Below, one piece after another: positions 23,361 through 34,200 of a stretch of 64,000 nucleotides of DNA. The DNA lies in NCBI GenBank assembly GCA_013397845.1, contig VZTG01006782.1, positions 63,560 through 127,559 on the forward strand, given 5' to 3'. How positions within the stretch are numbered: the stretch's first letter is position 1; the number at the start of each line of letters is the position of its first letter. The DNA is from Melanocharis versteri. Taxonomy: Eukaryota; Chordata; Aves; Passeriformes; Melanocharitidae. The notes under the pieces were generated by a model that ran no database searches, was not told the origin of the DNA, and saw only the letters and a list, made by a program, of their open reading frames with translations. A program made the position numbers and the translations under genes.

Positions 23361-26325
23361 AGAGGGTGGGGAACTCTTCACCACTCATGTGCAGCTCACC
23401 CAGCACAGCCATCACTGGCAAACAAGGACCTTCCCAGTGCCTCACTGGGCATTCCATAATCCATATTATGAAAGAGGTCACAGAAGAGGATTGGGATGCT
23501 GAGCCCAGAAATCTTCAAGGCATTGCTGCAGCAACCACCATCCCTGCTCCTGGGCAAGGCAGGACGTGGAAGCTCCTCCCTGGCCAGCTGGAAATCCTAC
23601 CACTAAAACATTCACATTTGAATGTTTCGGTGCTATAAGGAGACCAACCTTGTCCAGTTCTTTGCAACCCCAGCTCCAACTTTTAACAGCTTTAGTTAAG
23701 AACTGTCTCTCCTGAGGCAGGAACGCAGGGCAGCCGCCGTGCTCCCGCCAGCTTGGACACGGAGAATTCCTTACAGCAGGATGGGCATTACCAGACCACG
23801 CTCCTCCTTCTGCAGGGCTATCCATGTTTTCCTCCACACACGAGTGTTTGTGTTACGCCTCTTTACTCTTGTGAATAATTGCTCTCATTAACCCTCCTGG
23901 TCACTGCAGCTGTGGCCTGTTCGCAGCCGAAACCATCGCTCTGGAGCTGCAGCATCACCGCAAAACACAAAGACCTCTACAGACACCAGCAGGTTTGCAG
24001 GTTTTTTCCTTTTCTCTCCTCTCTGCCCCTTCAGGATCACTCGTTTTCAGGGCAATGAACCTCAAGTTTCAAAGCCTCAAACTGCAGGCACAGATCAGTG
24101 AGCAGCCGAGAACAGGACAATCAGTGTTCAAGTTCAATGTTCAAGATGTTCTTATTTCTCAGTTATTCAAGTTATAAGTGGAGAAACATCTAATGAAGGA
24201 CCTGGGCAGTTTTGGGCTTCAGCCAGACATGATATTTAGGGAAAGCTCCAGAGCAGCCTCACTCACACTGAGAGGATGGGGCAGGAAAAGGGGGACAGGC
24301 TCCATTTTCACTGGCCACACTCTGCTGCCATGGACAGTGCTGGGAGCTGGAGCATCAACACAGACCAACAGCTTCTCTCTGGTAAATCTCACCTTAAATC
24401 TAATAAAAAGATTCTTTTAAGGGGTGGGGGGAAACAGAAGGTGAAAAAGGCCTTTTACACAACTCTCTGCAACATCAAAAAACCGCAGCTTTTCTCAGAA
24501 AAACTGTGCCTAAGAGGCAAAGGTGTTTCAGCTCTTCTCAGATTCAGAGAACAACTCTAGAGACCATTTCTTCCTGCATCAAAACACAATAATCTAAGCA
24601 GAACTTGAAGGAGAACCTTCTGGCTGGAGATTTATGGGCTCTGCTATATTAATTTCTCAGTTTACTGTCTGCAGTTCCAGCTGCTCCTCCCTCCAGGGAT
24701 GCGCCTGCAATGGGAACGGCCCCTCTTCAGCAAAAGAACACCCAAAAGCTTAATTTTAAACCAGGTCCAGTCTAAAGTCTTTGTTTTCAGAGACAGAGGC
24801 TGAAATGGAGAGGTGGGAAGAGGTAACTCAGGTGGTTCCAACAGATTCCAAATGCACTCTGTAAAGCAGTGATGCCATGCAGATGCAGTGAAGTGTCCAG
24901 GTGAAAACAAGGCATGCAGTGCAGGGGAGAGCAGAGCAGATTTAAGCAGTTAAGAAAGGGTTAGGCAAAGGAGTGAGAAAAATCTCCAGCTTTGTTCCAC
25001 GCCTCTTGCTGTTACAAGGCTTAACTAACTGAACAATTTAAAATAGGTTTTACATTTCCTCCTCCTATTTTGCAGCTGCCACCAGGTCCTCCTTTTCCGA
25101 GTGTTACGTTTGATCATTCCAGTATCACAACCAAACTTCGCTTCCATTAGTAAATGTTCTACAAACCTCACACTTGTGCAACAGTGCTTGAAGAGTGTTT
25201 TACAAAGCTGACCCCTGTAAATACAGACTTCATCACTCCCTGTGGGTACAGAAGCCACGTGTAGGCAGCACTCTAACATCACTTTACCCCACCAGAGTAG
25301 GAAGGTGGGTGCTGGAGTGCAGGGGAATGTGGCTCGGGGTCAGTGAAGCACCACACGCCCCAGGCTGGTGTTTCACACCACTGCACATGGGACAGAGGGA
25401 ATGGTTGGCTTTTCCCTCTTCCCACAGCCTCTTCCTCTCATCCCCACTGCACTCCCCTTCGAGGTTATTAACCAAGGAGGGACCTGAGCAACAGATCTCA
25501 CACGGGGGTGTCCTAAACCCCAGACACAGGAAGCTCCTTCCCTCTCCTCCTCCTCCTCTCAAGACACTATGACAAAGAAGCCTTAAGCATAACATAATAA
25601 TTCCCCTTGTCTCTGGCACCAGTTCCTTCTCCTCACCTGGAAAATACCTATTTTCTAGTTATTACCTCCTAGGCGAGCACCACACGTAACTTTACACAGG
25701 ATACCCCTGCCCAGCACTGATGAGTGAACACTGTGGGACCAGCATCAGGAAAGAAACTGAACTAAGCTCAACAGAAAGTTGGTTTAAATGCTCTCATAGT
25801 AACAAACCCCATCAGTCTGAGACTCTGAACCATCTTGTGTTGCATTTCCACTGCGCCAGGCACTGCAGGAGCATGACCCAAGGCTGAGCTCATGGCCTTC
25901 ACAGCATCAGTATTAATGAGCAAATATATTTCCCTGAGCTCTGCAAAGTTTGTGAAAATATTTGTTTTTCTCACCTCTCACCATATACAAAGGTTTTAAT
26001 AAGCTTTAACAAACATACAAGCAAACAAACCCTTAATTAAAATAAATAATTTAAATTTCTGACCTGAAGGCTTCTACGAAACTTCGACAATCCCCAAACA
26101 CTCAGGTGATGATGGGAGAAAACAAAACTGGGATAAAGACAGTGCAGGAACATCCCACCACAGTGCTGGAGGACCAGTGGGGATGCTGCAATTTCCTCTC
26201 TCCCCAGTTACGAGTGCATTTTGTCTTTTTTTTGGCTGTAATTTTTGCTGTAAACACACCTCGTATGTAACTGTTCCTCTGCAGGTTCTTCAAACAGCGG
26301 GTCACACGCTCTGAGTGATGGTTGT

Positions 26326-26339
26326 TTTATTCTTTTATT
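26326..26339 (-). terminator. Candidate poly(A) signals (two AATAAA)
   Basis: The plus strand has tttatt at 26326-26331 and 26334-26339, so the minus strand carries two AATAAA hexamers 2 nt apart. About 20-30 nt downstream the minus strand reads GAGCGTGTGACC, a GU-rich element of the kind that promotes cleavage. These fit polyadenylation of the short isoform. Confidence 0.4.
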
Positions 26340-26437
26340 TTCAACTGTCATTGGTACTGGTTATTTGGGGTGTCCAAACCAAAATATTAAAACTGCAAGC
26401 TAAGAGAGCAGCAACACAGCAGATCCGTTGTAAACAA

Positions 26438-26443
26438 TTTATT
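26438..26443 (-). terminator. Candidate poly(A) signal AATAAA (proximal)
   Basis: Minus-strand AATAAA in an AT-rich setting about 1.5 kb after the short-isoform stop. It competes with the pair about 100 nt further downstream. Confidence 0.3.
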
Positions 26444-26480
26444 ATTATTTTCTACCTCAGTTACTTACAGGAAAAAAGTC

Positions 26481-26513
26481 ATAAAAAAGAAAAAAAAAAA
26501 AAGAAAAAAAAAA
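26481..26513. repeat. A-rich tract (U-rich on the transcribed strand)
   Basis: Interrupted poly-A on the plus strand. It lies inside the presumed short-isoform 3'UTR, where it would be a U-rich element just upstream of the candidate AATAAA at 26443. Confidence 0.8.
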
Positions 26514-26530
26514 GAAAAGCACAGATGGAC

Positions 26531-26538
26531 TATTTACA
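26531..26538 (-). promoter_or_regulatory. Pumilio-binding element UGUAAAUA
   Basis: The minus strand reads TGTAAATA, a perfect match to the UGUANAUA consensus of PUF-family proteins. It lies in the presumed short-isoform 3'UTR, upstream of the candidate AATAAA at 26443-26438. An 8-mer can occur by chance, so function is inferred. Confidence 0.35.
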
Positions 26539-27132
26539 AAAAATGAGAAAATTCACAATAGCTGAAATGTTTGCAAATCATGCACACTAAGACAAGTTCA
26601 CAAAAGCAAAGCAATTCATAGCAAAAAAACCCAAACAAAATAATAAGAAGCCATACAGATTAAAAAAAGCTATTGCCTGCAGAAAAGTCAAAAGAAAACT
26701 ACCCAAGTATTACATCAAGCATCTTTAATGAAATGAACAGCACAGCCGTGGATTGTAGAGCCTTTGACACCGACATTTTAAACAAGTGGATTAACAAACA
26801 TTAAAATGCATTACAGTTCTACTGTAAGCATGCAACGTACTTCTCACAAACTTATCAAAGGGGTAGAAACACTTCAAGAACAGCAGAATTGAAACAGAAC
26901 GTGTGTTTGCTACCCGAAAGTCCAGAATCTATTCTTGTTAAAGCCAATGGATGGAGGTTTGCAGCTCTCCTGCGATTGGGGTGGAGATGAAGAGGCGCAA
27001 TGTGATGCAGCTTAAGCAGGGAAAGCTTGGCCAGAATTTAGGAAATTTGCCCACGATTTGCAAGCAAAGTTTGGAAGGAGAAGCAGCTGCAGGGAGTGTG
27101 CAGGACCATCGCTGGTCAGAGCTGGGATCGAA

Positions 27133-27320
27133 GAATCAGAGAAACCCAGAACGGTTTGGGTTGGAAGGGACCTTAAAGCTCATCCAGTGCCAGCCCTGCC
27201 AGGGCAGGGACACCTCGCACTGTGCCAGGCTGCTCCCAGCCCCAGGGGCTCCGGGAGCGGGGCAGGAATCGCTGTGGGGGCAGCAGCTGCCCGAGCCCCT
27301 CTCCTGGTGGCGTCTCACCA
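27133..27320 (-). mobile_element. CR1 LINE 3' fragment inside the presumed short-isoform 3'UTR
   Basis: Reads aacggtttgggttggaaggg then accttaaagctcatccagtg and gcagggacacctcgcactgt, an inverted CR1 3' end. It is in the same orientation as MSI2 transcription, so the UTR would carry CR1 sense sequence. The 5' edge is approximate. Confidence 0.9.
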
Positions 27321-27709
27321 CGGCCCTCCTGTGATGGTGGCAGCTCCCAAAGAGCCCCAGGCCAGCGGGAAGGGAAGGAAGGGGACACGTGTGGGGCTGT
27401 GACACCACGGGGCCCCACGGCTGGGGCAGCTCAGCCCTGCGCTGCCAAGGCTCCCAGGGACAGCAGGCACCCGCCTCGCTCCGCCCCGGATGGGATTTGT
27501 GCCACTGCCGGACGTCACCACGTTAAAAAGCGCCACTCACTCTCTTTGGGGCTGTCTGTGAGACCAAATCAACCCAATCATCCTTCTTACTTAGGCGATA
27601 AAACCATTTCTACAAAGTTTGTGAGAAGTCATGCCTTCGGAACGCCCCTGACCCCATCCTTGTGAGTTACATTCCAAGTGGGCATTAAAAACTCATAACA
27701 AAGCAGAGG

Positions 27710-27796
27710 AAAAAAAAAATAAAATAAAATAAAAAAGCAAACTCAAAGCAGTGAGGATATGGAGCCTTTAAAAAAATAAAAATAAAATAAAGAATC
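27710..27796. repeat. (AAAAT)n-type A-rich simple repeats
   Basis: Two nearby runs of aaaat units (27711-27738 and 27769-27792) in the presumed short-isoform 3'UTR; U-rich with UUUUA units on the RNA strand. Confidence 0.8.
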
Positions 27797-27935
27797 CAGT
27801 CAATCAAACCAGCCAGTAAGAGCAGCAATTTTTCAGTGGACATTGATATTAAACATGGACCACCCAGGCTTTCTCTGTCTCTCTCTCATTAGCATTGTAG
27901 TAAACCCCGATTAATTTGTTATGCATCTTTAAGAA

Positions 27936-27976
27936 CTAGTTGATAAAAATTATGTCTTGTGAAATCGGCAAATAGT
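27936..27976 (-). CDS. MSI2: MSI2 alternative terminal exon (short isoform C-terminus)
   Basis: Read on the minus strand after the acceptor TTTGCAG (AG at 27978-27977), the sequence completes the split codon as Asp and continues YLPISQDIIFIN followed by TAG at 27938-27936. The resulting tail, DYLPISQDIIFIN, is nearly identical to the C-terminus of the known short human MSI2 isoform, DYLPVSQDIIFIN as I recall it, with Ile for Val. The acceptor has a good pyrimidine tract (TTTCTGTTCTTATTTCAC). Using this exon drops the Ala-rich and later C-terminal exons. It was invisible to a length-based ORF search because it encodes only 13 residues. Conservation of the peptide between mammal and bird argues that the isoform is functional. 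Confidence 0.93.
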
Positions 27977-30320
27977 CTGCAAAGTGAAATAAGAACAGAA
28001 ATTAATAGATTAAACTGAAAAGATAAGTCCCAGAAATAAAAAAAAAAAAAGAAGAGACACAGAAAGGGAGTGATTGCAATTAAAATAAAAAAAAAAGAGG
28101 CAATGTACTGCATGAGGAAGGGCTGGGAGGAGTAACGGGATGGGAGGAGATAGAGCAGTCGCCAGAGGGTTGCGTGTCTTGCCCCTGGAGCCAGGGGCTG
28201 TCCCATGCCAGAGGAAACAGGAGATGTGGGACAGGATGTGGTAGAGGACATGGGACAGCCCCTAAAAAAAAAAGGACATGGGAATGGGAATGCAAACAGG
28301 TGGGTCGTGGCATTTGTACCTCGTTTCACTTGGACAACAGGAAATACCGTCAGGACAGTTCAATCAGAAGGGAATTCCTTTTTCTGGCTTTAATTTACTG
28401 GAATAGTAACTGGTGGCACAAGCTGCACAGGGACAGCGCCTGTGACAGCCCTGGGGGGTGACCCCGGCCCGGCCACCCTGCCCAGCCAGTGGATGGAGCA
28501 CGGGCACGGGCAGGAGGACAGGACAGTGCTGTGCCAAACACTGCAGAACTCCTGAGAGCAGCCCAGAGCGTGGCTGAACATTTCTGTGTATCTGCACTGA
28601 GGCTGCACCACCAGCGGTGTGCGGCGCAGGAGGCGGAGGAAGCTCTCAGACCTGGGATACTCCTGCAGAAACAGCCCAGTGCTTCTCCCTCCAAATCACC
28701 ACACTGAGATTTTAAACCTGACAACTTACTAAAGAAGCAGATTTCAGATTCCCTTCCATCAGTTTGCACGTGCCTGCCTCAAACTCCAAGCCCTGCCATG
28801 GGCTGCACTGAACATCTGCAAGTGCCGAAACGCGCTCAAGGCAGGGCTGGCACATCCCTGTCCTCGACTCCTGCCCTGCTCCTGAAAGGCTCCCTGGCAC
28901 CAAGCTGTGCTCTGTGGCACTGGGCTCTCTGTCCCAAACACCTGCTCCAGCACGGGGGACACCCCATCCCACTGCTGGACCACTCCTCACACCACACCTC
29001 CGGCCAGGACGCTCCCGTGCCCCGCGCGCTCCGACGGGATGTGATTCTGGAGACCAGAGCCCCAAATCGCCTGAGAAACTCCCAGCAACTCTGGGAAGGG
29101 TCTGATTGCTGCTAAGGAATAACTGATCCAGGTGGGAGGGGAGCAGGGGCAGAGCTTTGGAGCAGGGAAACTCAACAAGGTGAGACAGGACCCTGAGCAT
29201 CTCCTGGTGGTGCCTGGCTCCCCTGGGCCCCACGCTGGCCCACAGGTTTCTGCTGGGAACAATCCACCTAGAACTTTTTTTCCATATTCAATCTCTGCAG
29301 GAGACTGAAAATAACCAGGCAGTAACTGGAAGTCCTGCTTTGATAAAAACAGGCCCTTAATAAAAATACATCTAAGGAGGGGTCGAGTCAAAGGGTGCCT
29401 TTGCTGTCAGCAAGCAGACACGCTCGCTTTAGACATGTTCATAATTAAACTCGTCTAAGCTCTGCCGATTTCCATCATTAAACCTATCAAAGGTGTCTCT
29501 CCTTCAATGCCTTCGTATGAATCAGCTGGTACATGGAATTGTGAGGAGTCAGAGCGTGAGACAACACACAAACACCTGCTGAAGCCTCCTCCTCACCTCC
29601 AGCTCCTGGCTGCAATCCTGCCAGACCGGACTCTCCCGCTGGTTCCAGCAGAACCAGAGGCCGTGTCACCCGGGGCAGCTGCCTTGTCCCCACCAGCACC
29701 GTGTCGACCCAGCAGCTCTGCTTTCTGCCTGACACCCCAGTTGTTTCAGACCTGGTCTGGTCCAGGTGGGAAAATGTACCAGAGGTGGGAAGAGGGGCTT
29801 AGCTTTCAGTGGAGCCCAGGCATTTGTAAATTCAAATAAACAAACCCTCACAGCGCTGTTCCCCTCGGTGTTGTCAGTCCTGCAAAAACCAGCTCACAGT
29901 AACCCCATCACCAGGACACTGCTCATCCTACAGACGACAACAACCCGGATTTTTCCAAAGCAGGGGCTCATCCTAATGACCCAGGGCTGGACAAAAGGCT
30001 CCACGTTTGCCCCAGCGTGCTGCAGGTGGAGCCAAGCACTGTCCCCATCCTCACCCATCCTAGAGAACTTTCCTGTGAGGTGCTGGTTTTCCTCCTGCCC
30101 CTCCCTGCTCACCGCAGAGGCTTCACTGGGTGTCCCTGTCACCCCAAGCTCCCAACCCTGCACTGTGAGCCCTGAGGAGCTCGTGACCCTTGTGACGAGG
30201 GTGCTCAGGAATTCAGGGGTCTCCTCCCCACAAACACAGCAAAGCCACTGCTCGGGAAAACCCTGGGGTGAAGGGAAACTGCCCGTCCTGCGGGTGCCAG
30301 CCCCACTGCGGGACGTGCTG

Positions 30321-30496
30321 GAGAGGGCACAGGCTCTGGCCGGGCTCTGCTGGCTGCCCCACCCCTGGAAGTGTCCAAGGCCAGGCTGGACGGGGCTCTG
30401 AGCTGATCTAGTGGAAGGTGCCCCTGCTCACTGCGCTGGACCTTTGCAGGTCCCTTCCCTCAAAGCCCAAACCATTCCATCCTGTGGTTCTACGAC
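30321..30496 (+). mobile_element. CR1 LINE 3' fragment
   Basis: Contains ctggaagtgtccaaggccag, later aaagcccaaaccattccatc and a degenerate ATTC-type 3' tip near 30490. Confidence 0.88.
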
Positions 30497-30913
30497 CTGG
30501 TTCTCCTGACCCCCAAGCCCCCAACCCCGTCCCGGCTCCGCCGAGGGCAGGGGGAACAGAACCGACGCCAAAGCACAGCAGCCACGCACGGCTGGACACT
30601 GCTGCTGGGCAGGAACCCAGAGCCCGGCACAGAACACGGCAAGGTCGGACTTTGCACTCCAAAAGTGAATTTTCACTTACCACAGGCCAGCACGGGCGGG
30701 TGTGTGCGGGTCCCTGTGTGCGTGTGCGTGTCTGTGTGTAGCTCTACAGTATCTATGAGAGGAAAAACCCATCAAAGGGAGGGGAACAGCTCTTCGGTGA
30801 TCTCTCTCTTGCTTTTATGTTTTAATTTAAGAAGTTTGTTTTCAAATAACCAGTACCAATTTATACACATTAAGAAAAATGTGTTGAAAATATGTCGCTA
30901 TAAATGTCTATTT

Positions 30914-30922
<9 letters not shown>

Positions 30923-30945
<23 letters not shown>

Positions 30946-31081
30946 ACGTTGTTGGGGGGAATCCCCNGCTGTTGTGTGAGATGCTCCCTGCAGACTTGCC
31001 TGTCTCAGCTTGCAGCTACAGACTTAAAAAAAAGGAAAAAAAAAAAAAAAAAAAAGCCAAAAAAAACCAAAAAAAAAAAAA
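30923..31081 (-). promoter_or_regulatory. MSI2: U-rich intronic tract downstream of the alternative-splice donor
   Basis: The plus strand has A-rich runs at 31026-31081 and a run of 24 A at 30923-30946. On the transcribed strand these are U-rich tracts starting about 49 nt after the GTACGTAC donor. U-rich sequences just inside an intron are known to recruit TIA1-type proteins that strengthen U1 binding. This donor serves the exon that chooses between two last exons. One ambiguous base (n) at 30967 shows the stretch was hard to assemble, so its length is uncertain. The regulatory role is inference. Confidence 0.35.
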
Positions 31082-31129
31082 GAAGGACAGCCAAGAAATA
31101 AAACATATCTGCAAATGAAATGTACGTAC

Positions 31130-31204
31130 CTGGGAATTGATAACTGTAACTTGGGGCAAATCCAGGATATCCTCGACCATATGTTGCAACAAAATTCGGG
31201 TAAC
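31130..31204 (-). CDS. MSI2: MSI2 coding exon: Tyr/Gly/Pro-rich C-terminal segment
   Basis: This 75-nt exon encodes YPNFVATYGRGYPGFAPSY then SYQFP, preceded by the last two bases of a Gly codon and followed by a single G. It belongs to the disordered C-terminal region after RRM2. The acceptor is ATCTAG|GTTACC at 31204 and the donor CCAG|GTACGTAC at 31130/31129. It is the last exon common to both isoforms: its final G pairs with AC at 27976 (Asp, short tail) or GT at 16694 (Gly, long tail). The mammalian protein as I remember it has Gly where this sequence has Ser in PSYSYQF. A U-rich tract follows about 50 nt into the intron. Confidence 0.96.
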
Positions 31205-34200
31205 CTAGATCACAGAAATGTGGAAAAAAAAAAACAAAGAGAGAGAAGTTTGAGGATTAATGAAGGGATTTTTTGAAGTGTTTTTTTTTGTTATTTTTTA
31301 ATACAATGCACAATAACAGGGAGGATGGGTGAGACCTAATTTTACGGAAGGTATTAAAAAATCAGATTTATTCTGCTCATGCCAAACTGCAGAGAGGTTT
31401 CATCATTATCCTGAATAGAAACATCTCGAGCTGCCGGCGCTGGCCCAGCTCCGAGCAGGAGCCCTGTCACTGTGGTAATTAACATGCACTTTGGTGTCTG
31501 GAGCCCAAGGACTGTGCATACTTGTTAGCTGGAAGAGTAAATGCCAAATGCTAAGGCTAAACACATAACACGGGTTTGCTCTGACATTTGGAGAGCTTAC
31601 AATGAATGTACTTTGCTTCAGAGCTATTGACAGTTGGAGATTAAGGTAGTAGTAATTCTTTATCCCGGGAGTGTGAAGGACAACAGTTAACACATCAAAG
31701 AGTTGGAGGCAGCAGCAGAAACGAGCCAGGGAGTCAAAGAGCTTTTAATTTTTCAGGAAAGTGAAAGGAAGCTTCGCGAGGTGCTTCCGAAGGCCTCTTC
31801 TGAGGCAGAGCAGCCGACCTCGGGCTGCTTCGGGAGGGTTATTAGGAGAAAAACCCACTTCAGAGCATTCCGTGAACAAAAACACCTCCACAAAGAGGCA
31901 ACTCTGCTGGCTTCACTCTCCTGTGTGTGAATGTGCTGGATGTCCCCCTGGTCCCTGGCAGCAGCCATGGGGTCACACACTGTGACACCCCCTGTTTTAA
32001 CCGCCCCACCCCTACACAGCACAGCCCTTCTCTCTGGTCCCACAGTGGCTATTTGCTCTGACCCACATGGCCAATGTCCAAAGATGTCCGGGACACTCAG
32101 GGAGTTTCCTAAAATTCTAAACTCACATTGATCCTCAACCTTTCCTCACTCACTTTTCTTAAAACCAGGCACCACCCTGTGCAATTCCAGTGCACTAAAC
32201 ACTACAGAATGTCCCTGCTGAGCCTCAGTGTCAGCCCAGGCCTCTCCAGACCAAAAAACCATCAGGAAAAGCTTTCTCCTGCTGTCTGAAGTCAGTGGGA
32301 ATCTTGGCAGCAGCTGGGCTGGAGCCCGAGAACACGCTCAGCAGCCGAATGGCTCTTCTGGGGGGCTCCTATCTCTGCTTTTATTTATCCTTTAATACAC
32401 TCATCCATCACCCGGCTATTTTCCTGCTGCAGCAAGTCCCTCCATTTCCGATCAGATTTATACATACATACAGCGTGCTATTAATCATAATCTAAAACTC
32501 GAAGATAAAAATGCTTGGATGAATTCTGATTATGGGATTAAGCAGTGCCAGGCAAAGGCAGCCCCACGATGCCCGGACAGCACGCGGAGCTCAGCGATAT
32601 GTACACACTGCTTAGCCCTCCTCTCACAGCTCAACAGCTGGATTCCCTTAGAAATTAATCACCTCTGTCATTAAATCAGATCTTTCAGAGTTAAGCTTTA
32701 CAAACCTTTTTTCCTTTCTTTTTTTTTTCGAACAACACTATTGATAAATGGATTGTTTGCTAAGTAAGTAGCGCCATTAACACCACTGAAAAATCGCTCT
32801 GCGGCGTCCGACCACAGCCCCTCTCTCCTTGCCACGAGGAAGAACTCGGTTTACTCTGATTCAGACAATTCTGAAGCAGATCTGTCAGCTCACGCCTGTC
32901 AGGGCACAGGGACTGATGTGGGCAGTACCTGAGCCCTGCAGGTGTGGTACCTGTGGCCCCGGCCAGATCAGCACGGTGGGGGATGGCAACTGCCCAGTGG
33001 TTTGGATGCCACCTCTGCTGCTGCCTGCCCTGGAACGGCCCTGCCTCCACCCCCAGGATAGTCGTGCTGCAGCCCTGCTGTCCCCAGCCAAAGCTGGCTG
33101 TGCCTGACGGCCACAGCACCAGCCAAGCTGCCGGAGGGCTCTGCTGGCACCGCCAGCGCTCAGCGCTCTCCAAGTCAGGCAGATGAAATCATAAATTTAT
33201 AATACAACATTACTTCAATTTTCCTCTTCATTTACTGCTGCAGTGCCCAGCTCTGCTCTAACGACTCAAAGCCTGATCCTCGTGGGGACGTTGCCTGGCT
33301 GAATATCAATGGTGTTTAATGCCGTGCCCACGTGGATGCTTCATCAGGCCAAATGATGGCCATGCTGACCCACCCAACATTCCCATTAGGTGCCATCCTC
33401 ATGGGCACTGAGCAGTCGATTTTCCTTGGGAGTCCTGGGGAATGACCAATCCCTTGAATTATCCCTTGTTGCTAAACCAAAAATCCAAGTTTTGTCTGGA
33501 TCGCCTCCTTCAAAGCAAGACTCTCCTGTCCATGGAAGCAGAACTCAAACCAGCAGCCAAACCACTTTCACACCACTGCTTCTACCCAGCTCCTGTCCAG
33601 GCTGCAGAAATGTCTTTTCATTTTAAAATCTGGTGATGGGGTGGACAAATCATGGTCAATATGTGGGAATGCTGAGCACACAGGGGCCAAGGAATCTCTG
33701 CAAAATTAGTTCAAATGCTCCAGAAAATGCAAGGAAGTTGGTGTCTCCAAATGTTGCTCTGAGTTGCAGCTGCTGCTCCATTGAACAGTGTCTGGTGGAA
33801 AAAGGAATGACTTTCTTTGAAGGGCACAAGCTTCTTTTATGCATGAGCTCAGCCTACCTAGACTGAGCGTGTGCAGGAACACAGAGCCCTGCCAGGACCT
33901 TCTCAAATCCGTGCTCCTGCCACACATCTCTCCGGCACTTCAGGGATGTAAGCTTGGGGGCTGAGTGCTCCCACCTCCCGAAGGGTTTGCAAGCTAAAAG
34001 GAGCCCAGTTTCAACATTAAACACCAGGAGGATGCCCATCACCAGGAGAGATGAGTGCTGCCAGCCCCAGCTCAAGGCAGGCAGCGCGGGGTCACCTCCA
34101 GAGCCGTGATGACTGCGCTGTCCCAGACACAGAGAGCAGCTTCAGATGAGAGGGGAGACAGAGACCATCCCCTCTCAGTGTTGCTCCTCTCTTGCTCTCT

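Larger units (their letters stand above)
16695..26304 (-). other. MSI2: MSI2 long-isoform intron, distal part
   Basis: Stretch between the presumed short-isoform poly(A) site and the Ala-rich exon. It contains a minus-oriented CR1 fragment (22.69-22.88 kb), a possible older CR1 piece (23.23-23.36 kb), a 34-bp minisatellite (21.0-21.3 kb), a tRNA-like decayed element (20.53-20.60 kb) and a GAAA microsatellite (17.16 kb). Open frames at 18.9-20.2 kb have no recognisable product. No gene other than MSI2 is supported. Confidence 0.75.
26305..27935 (-). other. MSI2: Probable 3'UTR of the short MSI2 isoform
   Basis: The sequence after the short-isoform stop codon is AT-rich and mostly unique. A minus-oriented CR1 fragment sits at about 27133-27320. 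Possible poly(A) signals on the minus strand are ATTAAA at 26729-26724, AATAAA at 26443-26438, and two AATAAA at 26339-26334 and 26331-26326. The last pair is followed by a GU-rich stretch (GCGTGTGACC). The lower boundary given assumes that last pair is used; the true end is not known. A U-rich tract (26513-26481) and a perfect Pumilio motif (26538-26531) lie inside. Confidence 0.55.
27977..31129 (-). other. MSI2: MSI2 intron before the alternative last exon (about 3.2 kb)
   Basis: Removed in the short isoform; in the long isoform the whole interval down to 16695 is removed. It contains the U-rich tract, a plus-oriented CR1 fragment at 30.3-30.5 kb and a small GT-rich microsatellite at about 30695-30740. 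The end nearest the alternative acceptor (28020-28100) is pyrimidine-rich on the minus strand. No other gene seen. Confidence 0.75.

Noticed and set aside
23454..23469. Inverted repeat CATAAT/ATTATG
   Set aside because: Six base pairs in AT-rich DNA; expected by chance.
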